64,000 bases of DNA from Bacillus pseudomycoides (GCF_002551005.1 NZ_NVOY01000003.1:177040-241039), one strand, 5' to 3'; counted from the stretch's first letter, positions 40,840-50,722 are shown. Made by a program: numbers and translations. The notes: generated by a model from the letters alone, not told the origin.

Positions 40840-42030
40840 TCAACCTCCACATTTATGATGTTGAACTGCTTTTTCATACGTTTGTGCGGTTGTTCTTGCA
40901 ATTTCACCCCAATTGTAGTGAACAAGAACATCTTCATATCCTTTATTTGCAACGAGCTGAGCAATTTTCGGCTGTTCTATAACCCATATTAATTTCTCAC
41001 TCAAACTTCGCGAACAACCTGGTTGCATTTGAAACCCATTCACACCATCTACAATAATCTCTTGCAGGCCGCCCACACGCGAAACTAAAACTGGTCTCTT
41101 GGCGAGCATCCCTTCTAACGCAACAATCCCAAAAGGTTCATACAAACTCGGAATTAGCAACACATCACACCTTTGAAGAAACGCTCGCTGCTCTTCTTCT
41201 GTAATATGACCGAGAAAAAAGATAGAATGTTGCAGTCCCATTCCCTGTACAGCTGCACGATACTGCTCTAACATGGTTCCTTGACCTGCAATAATAAATA
41301 AAATCTGGGAGTACCGCTGGGTAATCTGCGGTGCTGCTTCAATAATGGTATAGAAGCCTTTCTCATTAACAATACGGCCTATTGAGAATATAACCAATCG
41401 ATCCGCTAAATTATAATGATTTGCGATGTCTAGCGAAGGCGTAACCGTATGAAAAAAATATTGATCAATTCCATTAGGATGTACAATAACAGCTTCACTA
41501 TTTAATTCGAAATCCCGCACAACTTCACCTTTCATAAACTGACTACAAACAATCACAACATTAGATTCTTTTACTAGTTCTTTTTCATGCATATGTATTT
41601 TCCATTGCAATGATGTATAAATCCCGCTATTCCGCCCACGTTCCGTTGCATGAACTGTTGTGACGAGTGACAACTGTTGCTGTTTTTGCAAATCCATCGC
41701 ACAAATAGCAACAAGCCAATCATGAGCGTGAATCACATCAAACGCGTAAACTTTACATAGTTCTTGTGCATAAGCAAGCATAGACTTATTTAACCGAGCA
41801 ATCCACTCATAAAAATGATGCTTTTCACGATAATCAACCGCAACACGATGTACATGTACATCGTGTACCTTTTCATATATTGTACATTGCTCTTCGTGTA
41901 TCGTTACTACATGCACATCATGTCCATTACGTGCAAGAGCCCGTGATAATTCATACACATGCCTTCCAAGACCACCTACCATCATCGGGGGATATTCCCA
42001 TGCCAACATTAAAATACGCAAAGGCTCCAT
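40840..42030 (-). CDS. GT4-family glycosyltransferase (glycogen synthase-like)
   Basis: 396 residues. The N-terminal MLAWEYPPMMVGGLGRHVYE contains the glycine loop of starch/glycogen-synthase-like GT4 enzymes, then VIHAHDWLVA. The C-terminal domain has FSIGRIVNEKGFYTII and the nucleotide-sugar site LIPSLYEPFGIVALEGMLAK. ATG 42030 follows GAGGGATGT. Its stop is adjacent to the next gene's start, so the two are co-translated. The product may act on a storage or surface glucan. Confidence 0.85.
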   Translation of the reverse strand: MEPLRILMLAWEYPPMMVGGLGRHVYELSRALARNGHDVHVVTIHEEQCTIYEKVHDVHVHRVAVDYREKHHFYEWIARLNKSMLAYAQELCKVYAFDVIHAHDWLVAICAMDLQKQQQLSLVTTVHATERGRNSGIYTSLQWKIHMHEKELVKESNVVIVCSQFMKGEVVRDFELNSEAVIVHPNGIDQYFFHTVTPSLDIANHYNLADRLVIFSIGRIVNEKGFYTIIEAAPQITQRYSQILFIIAGQGTMLEQYRAAVQGMGLQHSIFFLGHITEEEQRAFLQRCDVLLIPSLYEPFGIVALEGMLAKRPVLVSRVGGLQEIIVDGVNGFQMQPGCSRSLSEKLIWVIEQPKIAQLVANKGYEDVLVHYNWGEIARTTAQTYEKAVQHHKCGG

Positions 42031-42073
42031 ACATCCCTCTTTTCTCTTCGTATTGAAGAATAAAGTGAAACTT

Positions 42074-42102
42074 CCTTTCATGAACGCCCTTCTCATGAAA
42101 GG
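42074..42102. promoter_or_regulatory. Perfect 10-bp inverted repeat in the glycosyltransferase leader
   Basis: CCTTTCATGA (42074-42083) and TCATGAAAGG (42093-42102) form a hairpin 44 bp upstream of the start. It is part of a longer GC-richer segment (to about 42180) that does not look like coding sequence. It may be a structured leader RNA or a repeat element. Confidence 0.5.
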
Positions 42103-42268
42103 TTAGTTGAACCAATCGTGCTCTTACGGATGGTTTGTTTTCCCTTTTAGCAGCCGTTTGAGCGGGACCACCCCACCCAAAAGTAAGCGTTTTCTTATAA
42201 TTCCATTATAATCCATCTTATCACCGCAACAAGAAAGTAACAATGATACTTTTTCGTCATATTTTGAC

Positions 42269-42298
42269 TAAAAAAGAGGAATGCTTTTGCATTCCTCT
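42269..42298 (-). terminator. Terminator of the pst-phoU operon
   Basis: AGAGGAATGC/GCATTCCTCT (42275-42284 with 42289-42298) followed by TTTTTTAGTC on the minus strand. Confidence 0.88.
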
Positions 42299-42309
42299 CG
42301 TAATAAACT

Positions 42310-42966
42310 TTATTCATTTAACAAATAATGCTTCCCTTTTACAAGATAAAAAACATTTTCTGCAATATTTGTACCGTGATCTGCTACTCGCTCAATATAA
42401 CGGGCAATAAACGATAGTTGTGTAATTTGCCCAATTGACTCCGGCTTATTTGGAATGGAAGAAATAAATTCACGAATTGCTTTTCCATACAGTTCATCAA
42501 CTTCATCATCCATCTCAGCAATCTTTTTCGCATATGTTAAGTTTTCTTCTCTATAAGCTTGAATCACATTTTGCAACATATCTATTGCAATTTTGAACAT
42601 ACTTTCAAGGCTTTGTAATGAAACTGGAACCTCTTTTTCTCCAAGACGAATGGTTGACTTAGCAATATTTACCGCGTGATCTGCAATACGTTCTAAATCT
42701 GTTGCCGTTTTAATCGAAACAAAAATTCTTCGTAAATCACTAGCAACTGGCTGTTGTTTCGTAATGAGCATTAAGGCAAAATCATTAATTTCTTCTTCCA
42801 AATTATCCATACGGTAATCGCCATCGATTACCTCAATCGCTTTCTCTACATCTCTTGTACGCAATCCTTCCATTGCAATTTCAAGAGCCTGTTTTGCTAA
42901 TTCACCTAGTTCAATAACTTTTTGCTGTAATGATTGTAAGTCATATTGAAATTGTTCGCGTACCAT
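42310..42966 (-). CDS. phoU: Phosphate signalling protein PhoU
   Basis: A 218-residue all-helical protein with two PhoU repeats. Conserved metal-binding-type segments are seen (DYRMDNLEEEINDFALMLIT; ADHAVNIAKS; EMDDEVDELYG; ADHGTNIAENVFYL). ATG 42966 lies 7 nt after AAGGAGG. It damps Pho regulon signalling through the Pst transporter. Last gene of the operon, with the terminator directly after. Confidence 0.93.
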   Translation of the reverse strand: MVREQFQYDLQSLQQKVIELGELAKQALEIAMEGLRTRDVEKAIEVIDGDYRMDNLEEEINDFALMLITKQQPVASDLRRIFVSIKTATDLERIADHAVNIAKSTIRLGEKEVPVSLQSLESMFKIAIDMLQNVIQAYREENLTYAKKIAEMDDEVDELYGKAIREFISSIPNKPESIGQITQLSFIARYIERVADHGTNIAENVFYLVKGKHYLLNE

Positions 42967-43058
42967 GTTGTTTCCTCCTTCACTCGTTCCACACACTTCC
43001 GTATAAGGTAAGACCTCAAATAAACAAGGAGAGAAAATTCCTCCTCAAACAAATACTC

Positions 43059-43874
43059 TTAACCGAAACGCCCTGTAATATAATCTTCTGTACGTTTATC
43101 TGTTGGCGTTGTAAATAACTTATTTGTATCTGTATATTCCACAACTTCTCCGCTTAAGAAGAAAGCTGTTTTATCAGAAATACGAGCTGCTTGTTGCATA
43201 TTATGCGTAACAATCACAATACTGAAATCTTTCTTTAACTCCTGAATTAACTCTTCCACTTTCAATGTAGAAATTGGATCTAATGCTGATGTTGGTTCAT
43301 CCATTAAAATGACATCTGGTTCAATTGCTAAGCAACGCGCAATACATAAACGTTGCTGCTGTCCACCCGATAGTCCGTATGCATTATCATGTAATCTATC
43401 TTTCAATTCATCCCAAATCGCCGCACCGCGTAAACTTTTCTCAACAATTTCATCCAACGTTTTCTTATCGCGAATACCATGAATTTTCGGACCATACACA
43501 ACATTTTCATAGATTGATTTTGGAAATGGATTTGGCTTCTGAAATACCATTCCAACATGCGTACGCAGTTCTTCAACAGGATAAGATTTATCAAAAATAT
43601 TGCGATCGCGATACTCAATTACCCCTGTTGTCCGAACAATTGGCACGAGCTCAACCATACGATTTAATGTTTTTAAATACGTAGATTTTCCGCATCCACT
43701 CGGTCCTATAATCGCTGTCACTTCATTTTCATGAATGCTTAAATTAATATCTTTTAATGCATGGTCTTCCCCATACCATAAGTTTAAATTTTTCGTATCG
43801 AATACAACCTTTTTTGTTAGCGGTTCTGCCTTTTCTTCATTTTTCACCTGAACTTTTACTACTGTAGATACCAT
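43059..43874 (-). CDS. pstB: Phosphate ABC transporter ATPase PstB
   Basis: 271 residues. Walker A is [17 protein letters not shown], signature [15 protein letters not shown], Walker [14 protein letters not shown] and the His switch [25 protein letters not shown] is typical of PstB. ATG 43874 follows AAAGGGG. It powers high-affinity phosphate uptake with PstS, PstC and PstA. Confidence 0.96.
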   Translation of the reverse strand: MVSTVVKVQVKNEEKAEPLTKKVVFDTKNLNLWYGEDHALKDINLSIHENEVTAIIGPSGCGKSTYLKTLNRMVELVPIVRTTGVIEYRDRNIFDKSYPVEELRTHVGMVFQKPNPFPKSIYENVVYGPKIHGIRDKKTLDEIVEKSLRGAAIWDELKDRLHDNAYGLSGGQQQRLCIARCLAIEPDVILMDEPTSALDPISTLKVEELIQELKKDFSIVIVTHNMQQAARISDKTAFFLSGEVVEYTDTNKLFTTPTDKRTEDYITGRFG

Positions 43875-43903
43875 TTTGAAGATCCCCTTTCATCCAGTCC
43901 TTC

Positions 43904-44770
43904 TTACTTACGATTTCGCAGCCATATTGCAAAAGTATTGATAAGCAATAGCAGCACGAGTAACACAATAATTCCAGCTGCTGCTACATGTTGAAATTCC
44001 TCTTGTGGCCTATTCATCCAATTAAAGATTTGAATCGGTAAAACTGTAAATCTATCCATTACATCAAGTGGTACATAGTTTGCAAAAGCAAGTGCCCCAA
44101 TGACAAGTAGCGGGGCCGCTTCTCCAATCGCTCGGGATAATGCTAAAATACAACCTGTTAAAATCCCTGGCATTGCTGCTCTAATCACAACATGGTACAT
44201 CGTTTGCCACTTCGTTGCCCCCACTCCATAAGAAGCTTCTAACAACTCTTTTGGTACAGAGCGAAGTGCTTCTTGCGCTGCAACAACAACCGTCGGCAAG
44301 ACGAGAAGGCTCATCGTTAATGAGGCTGCCAATATGCTTTCGCCTAACTGCAAGCCATATACAAACATTGTTAATCCTAATAGTCCAAAAACAACAGATG
44401 GCACTCCTGCCAACGTTTGAATATTAAGCTCAATTATTTTTGTAAACCATGATTGTTTTGCATAGTATTCTAAATAAAGGGCTGTTCCTACTCCAAATAA
44501 AAAGGAAGTAGGAGCAACAACACTCATAAATAAAATTGTTCCCGATAAAGCTGCTGCAATGCCAGCTTCCTCTGGATTTCGCGATGCAAAACGGATTAAA
44601 AAATCAAATGAAATATATGTTATTCCTTGCTGAAAAATTTGGTACAGTAAAAAAATTAATATACAAAGCGAAAATAACATCGCGATGCGAAATACAGTTC
44701 TAAATACACGATCTTTCCGAAAGCGAGGAGGCATATGTTCTTCTATGTTTCGCTCATTTAGTATTCGCAT
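43904..44770 (-). CDS. pstA: Phosphate ABC transporter permease PstA
   Basis: 288 residues with six predicted membrane helices; the coupling loop is LRSVPKELLEASYGVGATKW. The start is ATG 44770 after AAGGGAGC; an upstream in-frame ATG would overlap pstC. It pairs with PstC in the membrane. Confidence 0.93.
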   Translation of the reverse strand: MRILNERNIEEHMPPRFRKDRVFRTVFRIAMLFSLCILIFLLYQIFQQGITYISFDFLIRFASRNPEEAGIAAALSGTILFMSVVAPTSFLFGVGTALYLEYYAKQSWFTKIIELNIQTLAGVPSVVFGLLGLTMFVYGLQLGESILAASLTMSLLVLPTVVVAAQEALRSVPKELLEASYGVGATKWQTMYHVVIRAAMPGILTGCILALSRAIGEAAPLLVIGALAFANYVPLDVMDRFTVLPIQIFNWMNRPQEEFQHVAAAGIIVLLVLLLLINTFAIWLRNRK

Positions 44771-44771
44771 A

Positions 44772-45722
44772 TTATGCCGCTCCCTTAAAACGACGCATAA
44801 TACGCTGTGCAACCATATTCATAATCAAAGTAAACATAAAAAGCGTCGCTCCGACAGCGTACATGCTGTAATAGGGCATCGTTCCATAAGGAGCATCTCC
44901 TAAGCTAACTTGCACAATATATGCTGTTAGCGTCTGTATAGACTGTGTCGGATTTAACGATAAACTCGGCGTTGAACCGCCCGCAATGACAACAATCATC
45001 GTTTCTCCAATTGCTCTTGAAGCAGCTAGCACAATTGCTGCTAAAATGCCAGTAAAAGCTGTTGGTAATACAATATGCTTTGTCGTTTCAAAACGGGTGG
45101 CGCCAATCGCAAAAGAACCCTCTCGCACTTTATGAGGAACAGCTCGCATCGCATCTTCACTAAGAGATGCAATTGTCGGAATCATCATAATGCCAATTAC
45201 AATCCCCGGACTAAGCGCGTTAAAAAACTGTAAATTTGGAACGATGTGCTGCAAAATAGGTGTAACAACTGTTAAAGCAAAAAAACCGTATACAATTGTC
45301 GGTATCCCTGCCAATAGCTCTAATGCTGGTTTTAACACCTTTCTTGCCACACTAGAAGCATATTCACTTAAAAACACTGCACAGCCTAATCCAATCGGAA
45401 CGGCAACAATCATGGCAATAACAGTAACAAGCACCGTTCCATATATAAGCGGTAAAATACCAAACTTAGGATTGTCAAAAAAAGGAAGCCATTCTTTTTC
45501 TGTAAAAAAGGAAACGATTGATACTCTTTCAAAAAACATAAATGTTTCATTTGCCAAAGTTACAATAATCCCCATCGTTGTAACAATAGAGATACTGGCG
45601 ATTATTCGTAACACAAAAGGAACCATTTGATTGATTCGCTGTGCGTTCTTTCGCTTGCCTGTATTTCTTTCAATCAAATGTTGAACAGAAATCGTAACAT
45701 GACTCTTTTTATTACGAGCCAA
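44772..45722 (-). CDS. pstC: Phosphate ABC transporter permease PstC
   Basis: 316 residues with six membrane helices and the coupling loop MRAVPHKVREGSFAIGATRF. The start is TTG 45722, supported by AAAGGGG 9 nt upstream. It is separated from pstA by one base, so the two are tightly coupled. Confidence 0.92.
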   Translation of the reverse strand: MARNKKSHVTISVQHLIERNTGKRKNAQRINQMVPFVLRIIASISIVTTMGIIVTLANETFMFFERVSIVSFFTEKEWLPFFDNPKFGILPLIYGTVLVTVIAMIVAVPIGLGCAVFLSEYASSVARKVLKPALELLAGIPTIVYGFFALTVVTPILQHIVPNLQFFNALSPGIVIGIMMIPTIASLSEDAMRAVPHKVREGSFAIGATRFETTKHIVLPTAFTGILAAIVLAASRAIGETMIVVIAGGSTPSLSLNPTQSIQTLTAYIVQVSLGDAPYGTMPYYSMYAVGATLFMFTLIMNMVAQRIMRRFKGAA

Positions 45723-45749
45723 AGATGAAAACCCCTTTCCATCTTGACA

Positions 45750-46667
45750 TTATTTTTGCATTTCTGTTAACATTTGCAGCTGTTCATTATATTTATATTG
45801 CGGCAACTTCACATATCCAATCTCTTCTACAAGCTCTCCAGCATGCTTCATCATAAAAGATACATAGCCTGCAACACTGTTTTTCGCACGAATAGAAGAG
45901 TTATTTACATATACATAAAGCGGACGAGATAACGGCTTATATGCCCCGGATTGTATTGTATCTTTCGCCGGAAAAATACCATTAATTTTTACGGCCTTTA
46001 CTTTGTCACGATTCGCAGCATAATAAGCATATCCAACAAAGGCAATTGCGGTTTTATTACTCATAACACCTTTTATTAAAACATTGTCATCTTCGGATAA
46101 TGTAACTGTTCTTGTAATCCGCTTTTGTTGCAACACTACACTTTGAAAATAATCGTACGTACCAGAATCTATGCCTGGTGCGTAAAATTGTATCGTTTCA
46201 TGCGGCCATTTTGGATGAATTTGCGACCATTTTTTCGGCGTTTCACTTTCACTCCATATCGTTTGTAATTCTTCTATTGTAAGATTATCTGTCCACGTAT
46301 TCTCACGATTCACAATAAGTGTAAGACCGTCATAAGCAATTTGAAATGGCGTATACGTAATATGGTGCTTCTTAGCAAGCCTTTCTTCCTCTCTTTTCAT
46401 TGGCCGAGAAGCATTTGTTATATCCACTTCTCCTTTTCCAAAACGATGAAATCCGCCTCCCGTTCCAGATATACCGATGGAAAGCTTTACATGAGGTTCC
46501 TGCTTCGTATACTCTTCTGCTACTGCTTCCATAATCGGAAAAATTGTAGAAGATCCATCCATTTGTACTTCCCCTACCATACTAACGGCGGAAACAGGTA
46601 ACGTATGAACAGATAAACAAAACAGTGATATGATAAAAACCATGGTGTATGCTCTATTACGTTTCAC
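45750..46667 (-). CDS. pstS: Phosphate-binding protein PstS
   Basis: 305 residues. The mature part starts near MVGEVQMDGSSTIFPI, with the phosphate-binding DGSSTIFPIMEAVAEEY, SGTGGGF and DSGTYDYF stretches. The GTG start at 46667 has AGGAGG 9 nt upstream. The leader VKRNRAYTMVFIISLFCLSV has a hydrophobic core, but no clear lipobox (L-x-x-C) at the cleavage point; VSA-VS looks like a signal peptidase I site. Gram-positive PstS is normally a lipoprotein, so anchoring is unclear. First gene of pstSCAB-phoU, behind a Pho box. Confidence 0.9.
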   Translation of the reverse strand: MKRNRAYTMVFIISLFCLSVHTLPVSAVSMVGEVQMDGSSTIFPIMEAVAEEYTKQEPHVKLSIGISGTGGGFHRFGKGEVDITNASRPMKREEERLAKKHHITYTPFQIAYDGLTLIVNRENTWTDNLTIEELQTIWSESETPKKWSQIHPKWPHETIQFYAPGIDSGTYDYFQSVVLQQKRITRTVTLSEDDNVLIKGVMSNKTAIAFVGYAYYAANRDKVKAVKINGIFPAKDTIQSGAYKPLSRPLYVYVNNSSIRAKNSVAGYVSFMMKHAGELVEEIGYVKLPQYKYNEQLQMLTEMQK

Positions 46668-46686
46668 GTAATATTTCCTCCTAGGA

Positions 46687-46705
46687 GCCTCCTGCGAACA
46701 GGAGT
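46687..46705 (-). promoter_or_regulatory. Small hairpin in the pstS leader
   Basis: CTCCTG and CAGGAG (loop TTCG on the minus strand) form a stable tetraloop hairpin about 20 bp before the GTG start and close to the ribosome-binding site. It could affect initiation or mRNA stability. Confidence 0.4.
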
Positions 46706-46729
46706 ACATATATAAGAATAATGTGGAAC

Positions 46730-46768
46730 TATTAATGCGGTTTTAATAGTTTGTAAAAGTTTTGTAAA
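46730..46768 (-). promoter_or_regulatory. Pho box (PhoP-binding direct repeats) of pstS
   Basis: On the minus strand four hexamers TTTACA, TTTACA, TTAAAA, TTAATA are each separated by exactly 5 bp. This matches the TT(A/T/C)ACA repeat pattern bound by PhoP in Bacillus. It lies about 60-100 bp upstream of the pstS start. Confidence 0.8.
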
Positions 46769-46770
46769 TA

Positions 46771-46896
46771 TCTATATACAAATTGAAAAACCGACATAAA
46801 AACCCTCTTTTTTTTAGATGAGCGAGAGCATCTGGCCATGCATAGAAGCGGTCAGGTCCTTTTCCTGCCTCGTGCAACGTTACAACAAAACGGATG
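46771..46896 (+). repeat. Dispersed intergenic repeat, copy C (truncated)
   Basis: Left end and core are present (ATATACAAATTGAAAAACC, GCGAGAGCATCTGGCCATGC, TAGAAGCGGTCAGG, TTTTCCTGCC), but the right part with GCATAGCAGCGACTTATATG is missing. It abuts the Pho box of pstS. Confidence 0.75.
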
Positions 46897-47006
46897 TATA
46901 TACACGTATTTACGTGCTATTCTCCATCCCTCCTTTTGAAAGTAAACACTGTATATAATTTCCCTTTAGGCTTGTACACTTCTGTCATCACTATATGCGG
47001 CATATA

Positions 47007-47041
47007 TAAAAAAAAGCACACTATCTTCACAGATAGTGTGC
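47007..47041 (-). terminator. Terminator after pbpA
   Basis: GCACACTATCT/AGATAGTGTGC (47016-47026 with 47031-47041) followed by eight T on the minus strand. Confidence 0.92.
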
Positions 47042-47056
47042 CAATCTTACACATTT

Positions 47057-49186
47057 TTATTCTTCTTCATTTGTTTTCTTCGTATCTTCTAGTTTCCCAG
47101 TATTTCCGTTTGCTTCTTGCTTTTTCAAATCGAAATATGCGTCCATAATTCGGCGTCCAATTTTTTTACTTACAGGGTTTTGATCACTAGACAACCACGG
47201 AACAACAACAGAATAGGCAACTTCTGGATCAGATGCCGGTGCATAGCCAACAAGTGTTAAATTATATATGTTTCTATCACCTATCTGCGCTCTTACTTCT
47301 TTTGCATTTGGACCAGCATAAACAGACTGTGCAGTTCCTGTTTTTCCTGCCGGATCATATGTTGCACCAGCAAAACCACCATTTGAATACCCTGTTCCAT
47401 TTGGTGTTTGCATTACCATTTTAAAGCCCTCTTGCACGCGGTTAATATACTCATCTTTCATATCGATTCGATTTAAAACAACCGGCTCCACCGAATCTAT
47501 TACTTTTCCTAACTCTTCAGGTTTTGAAGTCGGCTTGCGAATTTCTTTTACAACCTGTGGTTTCATTCGATAACCACCGTTAGCAATCGTTGATACATAT
47601 TGCGCCAATTGCAGCGGTGTATACGTATCAAACTGTCCGATCGCTAAATCCAGTAGCTTACCAGGTTGTCCTGCTGCGTTTCCTTTTACTCCTGCCATCT
47701 CATTTGGTAAATCTATTCCCGTTGGTACTCCAAGTCCAAATTGACTATAGTAATAACGCATTTTATCAAAGTCCTTTTGTTTAATGCTTAATGGACCATT
47801 ATAAACATAATCTACACCCGCGATTTTCATCGCTGTTTTAAACATATATACGTTAGAGGATTGTTGCAGGGCAGTTAAATCATTAATCGCCCCCATTGTT
47901 TTCCATGATTTTTTAAATTCTGTTCCTTTAAATTTCATTGGTTCATCAACAATTACGTCTCCTGGCTTAATTGCTTCTGTTTGATATCCAGTTAACACAG
48001 TTGCACCTTTTACAGTCGAACCCATTTCATATGCACTCGTCATCGTGCCAAGTGCATAATCGTTTATCACTCGTTGCCCATTTTCTTCCCCAAACTGTTT
48101 ACCAGCCATTGATAAAATTTCCCCGTTTTTCGGATTCATCATCACAACAAACGCACGGTCCATATACTCCGCTCCGCCTGAAGCTTTTGCTGCTTTCATT
48201 TCTTCTTCGATAATTTCCTCAACTTTCTTTTGCAGCTCCATATCAATAGTCAACGTTACATTCTTTCCACTTTCTCCTTTAGAAAGATATACAGTCTCAA
48301 GAATATTTCCTTTTTGATCCGTAATATTTTTCACTTGTGCTTTCGTGCCGTGCAATACATCTTCGTATTGCTGCTCAAGGTAACTTTTTCCGACGCGATC
48401 ATTACGGTTGTAATCACGAACTAAATAATAGTCTATATTCTCTCGCGGTAATCCTTCATCAGAACTTGTTACACCGCCAAGTACAGTGCGGAACATATCT
48501 CCATAAGCATAGTGACGATCCCAATCAACTGTAGTGTCTACCCCTGGAAGCTTCGCTAAATTCTCACTAACTATAGCATACTCATCAGGTGTCACATCTT
48601 TTTTAATAATTTGCGGCGTCATTGCATAGCCGCCTTCCATCTTACTCTTAATTGCTAACACCTCTAAATCTTGAGGAGTTAATTCATTCAATTCCGCTTC
48701 TGTAATACGATCAAGCTGACGTTGTGCCAGTTGTTTATCATCAATTTTTTTCGCTTTAAGATCAGCTTCATCTTTTTTCGTAATTTTTGCTTTTGCCCGG
48801 TCTTCATTTAACAAAATCCAAAAATCTTTTTTATCTCGTTCTGTTAATTTATCAGTCGGTACATCAAGTAGCTTTGAAAGTTGCTTTGCTGTTTCTAAAC
48901 GTTCTTCACGTTTTGACTCCTTCGTTCTTGTATACGTAATCGTTCGAAGTGGTGTATTATCTACCACCGCACGGCCATACCTGTCAAAAATCTTCCCGCG
49001 CGGAACAGGGGTACTTACCGTTAAGTTTTCCTTTCGGTTTACTTCATTTTTATAATCTTCACCATGGACAATCTGTATCATACCTAATTTAACAATTACT
49101 GTTGAAAACAGTAAAAACACACAGAAAAACAACACGTTTAACCGAAATGGAACGTGAGTTTTCTTTTTTTTCTTTTTCTTACTCAT
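47057..49186 (-). CDS. pbpA: Class B penicillin-binding protein 2A (transpeptidase)
   Basis: 709 residues. A poly-lysine N-terminus and one membrane helix (RLNVLFFCVFLLFSTVIVKL) are followed by the PBP dimerisation domain and transpeptidase. The active-site motifs are STVK (about 390-393), SSN (about 443-445) and KTGTAQS, with PVPRGKIFDRYGRAVVDNTP at the start of the dimer domain. It cross-links peptidoglycan during elongation. ATG 49186 follows GAGGGGG. Its place between yqgE and pstS is the Bacillus order. Confidence 0.93.
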   Translation of the reverse strand: MSKKKKKKKTHVPFRLNVLFFCVFLLFSTVIVKLGMIQIVHGEDYKNEVNRKENLTVSTPVPRGKIFDRYGRAVVDNTPLRTITYTRTKESKREERLETAKQLSKLLDVPTDKLTERDKKDFWILLNEDRAKAKITKKDEADLKAKKIDDKQLAQRQLDRITEAELNELTPQDLEVLAIKSKMEGGYAMTPQIIKKDVTPDEYAIVSENLAKLPGVDTTVDWDRHYAYGDMFRTVLGGVTSSDEGLPRENIDYYLVRDYNRNDRVGKSYLEQQYEDVLHGTKAQVKNITDQKGNILETVYLSKGESGKNVTLTIDMELQKKVEEIIEEEMKAAKASGGAEYMDRAFVVMMNPKNGEILSMAGKQFGEENGQRVINDYALGTMTSAYEMGSTVKGATVLTGYQTEAIKPGDVIVDEPMKFKGTEFKKSWKTMGAINDLTALQQSSNVYMFKTAMKIAGVDYVYNGPLSIKQKDFDKMRYYYSQFGLGVPTGIDLPNEMAGVKGNAAGQPGKLLDLAIGQFDTYTPLQLAQYVSTIANGGYRMKPQVVKEIRKPTSKPEELGKVIDSVEPVVLNRIDMKDEYINRVQEGFKMVMQTPNGTGYSNGGFAGATYDPAGKTGTAQSVYAGPNAKEVRAQIGDRNIYNLTLVGYAPASDPEVAYSVVVPWLSSDQNPVSKKIGRRIMDAYFDLKKQEANGNTGKLEDTKKTNEEE

Positions 49187-49279
49187 ACGGACCCCCTCTA
49201 CCAACAGCTATGTAAGCGGAAAGGGACACCTTCTTCAGGTGTCCTCGCTACTGTCATATACGTTTTACTATTTTAACAT

Positions 49280-49316
49280 AAAATACAACAGAAGTTAACC
49301 TTCTCCTTCTGTTGTA
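49280..49316 (-). terminator. Terminator after yqgE
   Basis: ACAACAGAAG/CTTCTGTTGT (49285-49294 with 49306-49315), overlapping the stop; the T-run ATTTTATG is moderate. Confidence 0.65.
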
Positions 49317-50572
49317 TTTTGCGTCGTTTGTACAGCCGCAAGCCCTGCATGGCATGCTTTTTCATCATCATATTTGACATTTCGAATCGCAAAATAGATA
49401 AGTAAATGTCCAGCACCTAATATTAATAATAAGAAAGGCAAGCTTTTTTCTGCCGGAAATAATGAAACTGCTAACAAAAAACTTAAAACCGAACAGATTC
49501 TTCCTCCGTTTAGCCATAGTTCACGAACAACAATATATTCTACTCGCCGCTCCTTTGCTTGTTTAGCTCTGCCTATTATATCATAAGTCATCGAACCATA
49601 CGGAACAAGAAGGATTGGATATGCAACGGCAATACAAGCTGCATAAATAAGTAATTTCGTATACGTAACATGAGAGACAACTAAAAATACAACTGCATAT
49701 AAAATAATTCCACCGAGTAAAATAGCTTTTTTTCGCCATTCCTTTTTCAATACTCGTGCTACTAAATAATAGCAAATGAAAGAAACAGCAGAATTTACAA
49801 GCCCATATTTCCCCAGCGCTAATTCGCTACCAGAAGCCATATACACATATACAGAAATAACAAATATAAATGTACCTTCTCTAAGTCCTTGAAAGAAATG
49901 AGCAAGCGTAATTCTTCCCCAGTTTTTATTCCCTTTTCTCTCTTTCATTACTTCAATTATTTCGTATCGCCCTTCACATTCACGTTTCGTCAGAAAAAAA
50001 CTGACAACTATCGCAACGGTAAATAAGGTTAACGATAGGAAAAAAACGAATGTATACCCATTCCACTTTTCCATACGCGAAATGATAAACCCGGATGCAA
50101 TTGGACCAATCATACCTGAAAATGAGGTAAGCAGTCCGAGAAATCCGTTAAAAAAGTCACGTGTTTCCGGCTCTGTAATTTCAAATGTTAACAAATTAAA
50201 TGAGAGCCAGTAAAATCCATATCCTATGCCAAGTATGCCACCGATAAGTAAAATATATTGTGAAGCATTCGTTCCCGTCAGTAATACAACAATAAAAAAA
50301 ACAGCTAATGTCGTTACACCGATGCGGAGTAAAATCGTACGATCTACTCGTTTCGCTAGTTTTCCGGCAACAAGAAAAGTCAGCGGCTGTAAAACAACGC
50401 TTGCTAAATTATAAAAGCCAATATTCATAAAATCCTTCGTTTGTTTCCATAAATAAATATTTACAAACGTATTGGATAACGAAATGGCCAACGTATATAA
50501 TCCGCCAATTATGAGTAATAAAACTAAATCACGATTCACCTCAACATCGCCAACTAAATGTTTCCATTTCAT
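49295..50572 (-). CDS. yqgE: MFS transporter YqgE
   Basis: 425 residues with about 12 hydrophobic segments. The MFS loop motif is near AGKLAKRVDRTILLR, and the start is MKWKHLVGDVEVNRDLVLLL. ATG 50572 follows GGAGAG. The substrate is unknown. In Bacillus the gene lies between sodA and pbpA, as here. Confidence 0.85.
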   Translation of the reverse strand: MKWKHLVGDVEVNRDLVLLLIIGGLYTLAISLSNTFVNIYLWKQTKDFMNIGFYNLASVVLQPLTFLVAGKLAKRVDRTILLRIGVTTLAVFFIVVLLTGTNASQYILLIGGILGIGYGFYWLSFNLLTFEITEPETRDFFNGFLGLLTSFSGMIGPIASGFIISRMEKWNGYTFVFFLSLTLFTVAIVVSFFLTKRECEGRYEIIEVMKERKGNKNWGRITLAHFFQGLREGTFIFVISVYVYMASGSELALGKYGLVNSAVSFICYYLVARVLKKEWRKKAILLGGIILYAVVFLVVSHVTYTKLLIYAACIAVAYPILLVPYGSMTYDIIGRAKQAKERRVEYIVVRELWLNGGRICSVLSFLLAVSLFPAEKSLPFLLLILGAGHLLIYFAIRNVKYDDEKACHAGLAAVQTTQNTTEGEG

Positions 50573-50722
50573 ATAAACTCTCCTTTACTTCATGTTCTAG
50601 TCTTCCAAAGAAGGTTACAATTATGTAAAGAAGAAAAATGGAAAATGAAACTTTCATTAGTAAACATTTTTCTCACCAATATTGAGGCGAGCCAATCAGC
50701 TCTCCAAAAAAAGAGCGCACAA

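Noticed and set aside
47590-48534. Several plus-strand open frames inside pbpA
   Set aside because: They are antisense to a full-length gene with all transpeptidase motifs, lack ribosome sites and have no protein-like features.
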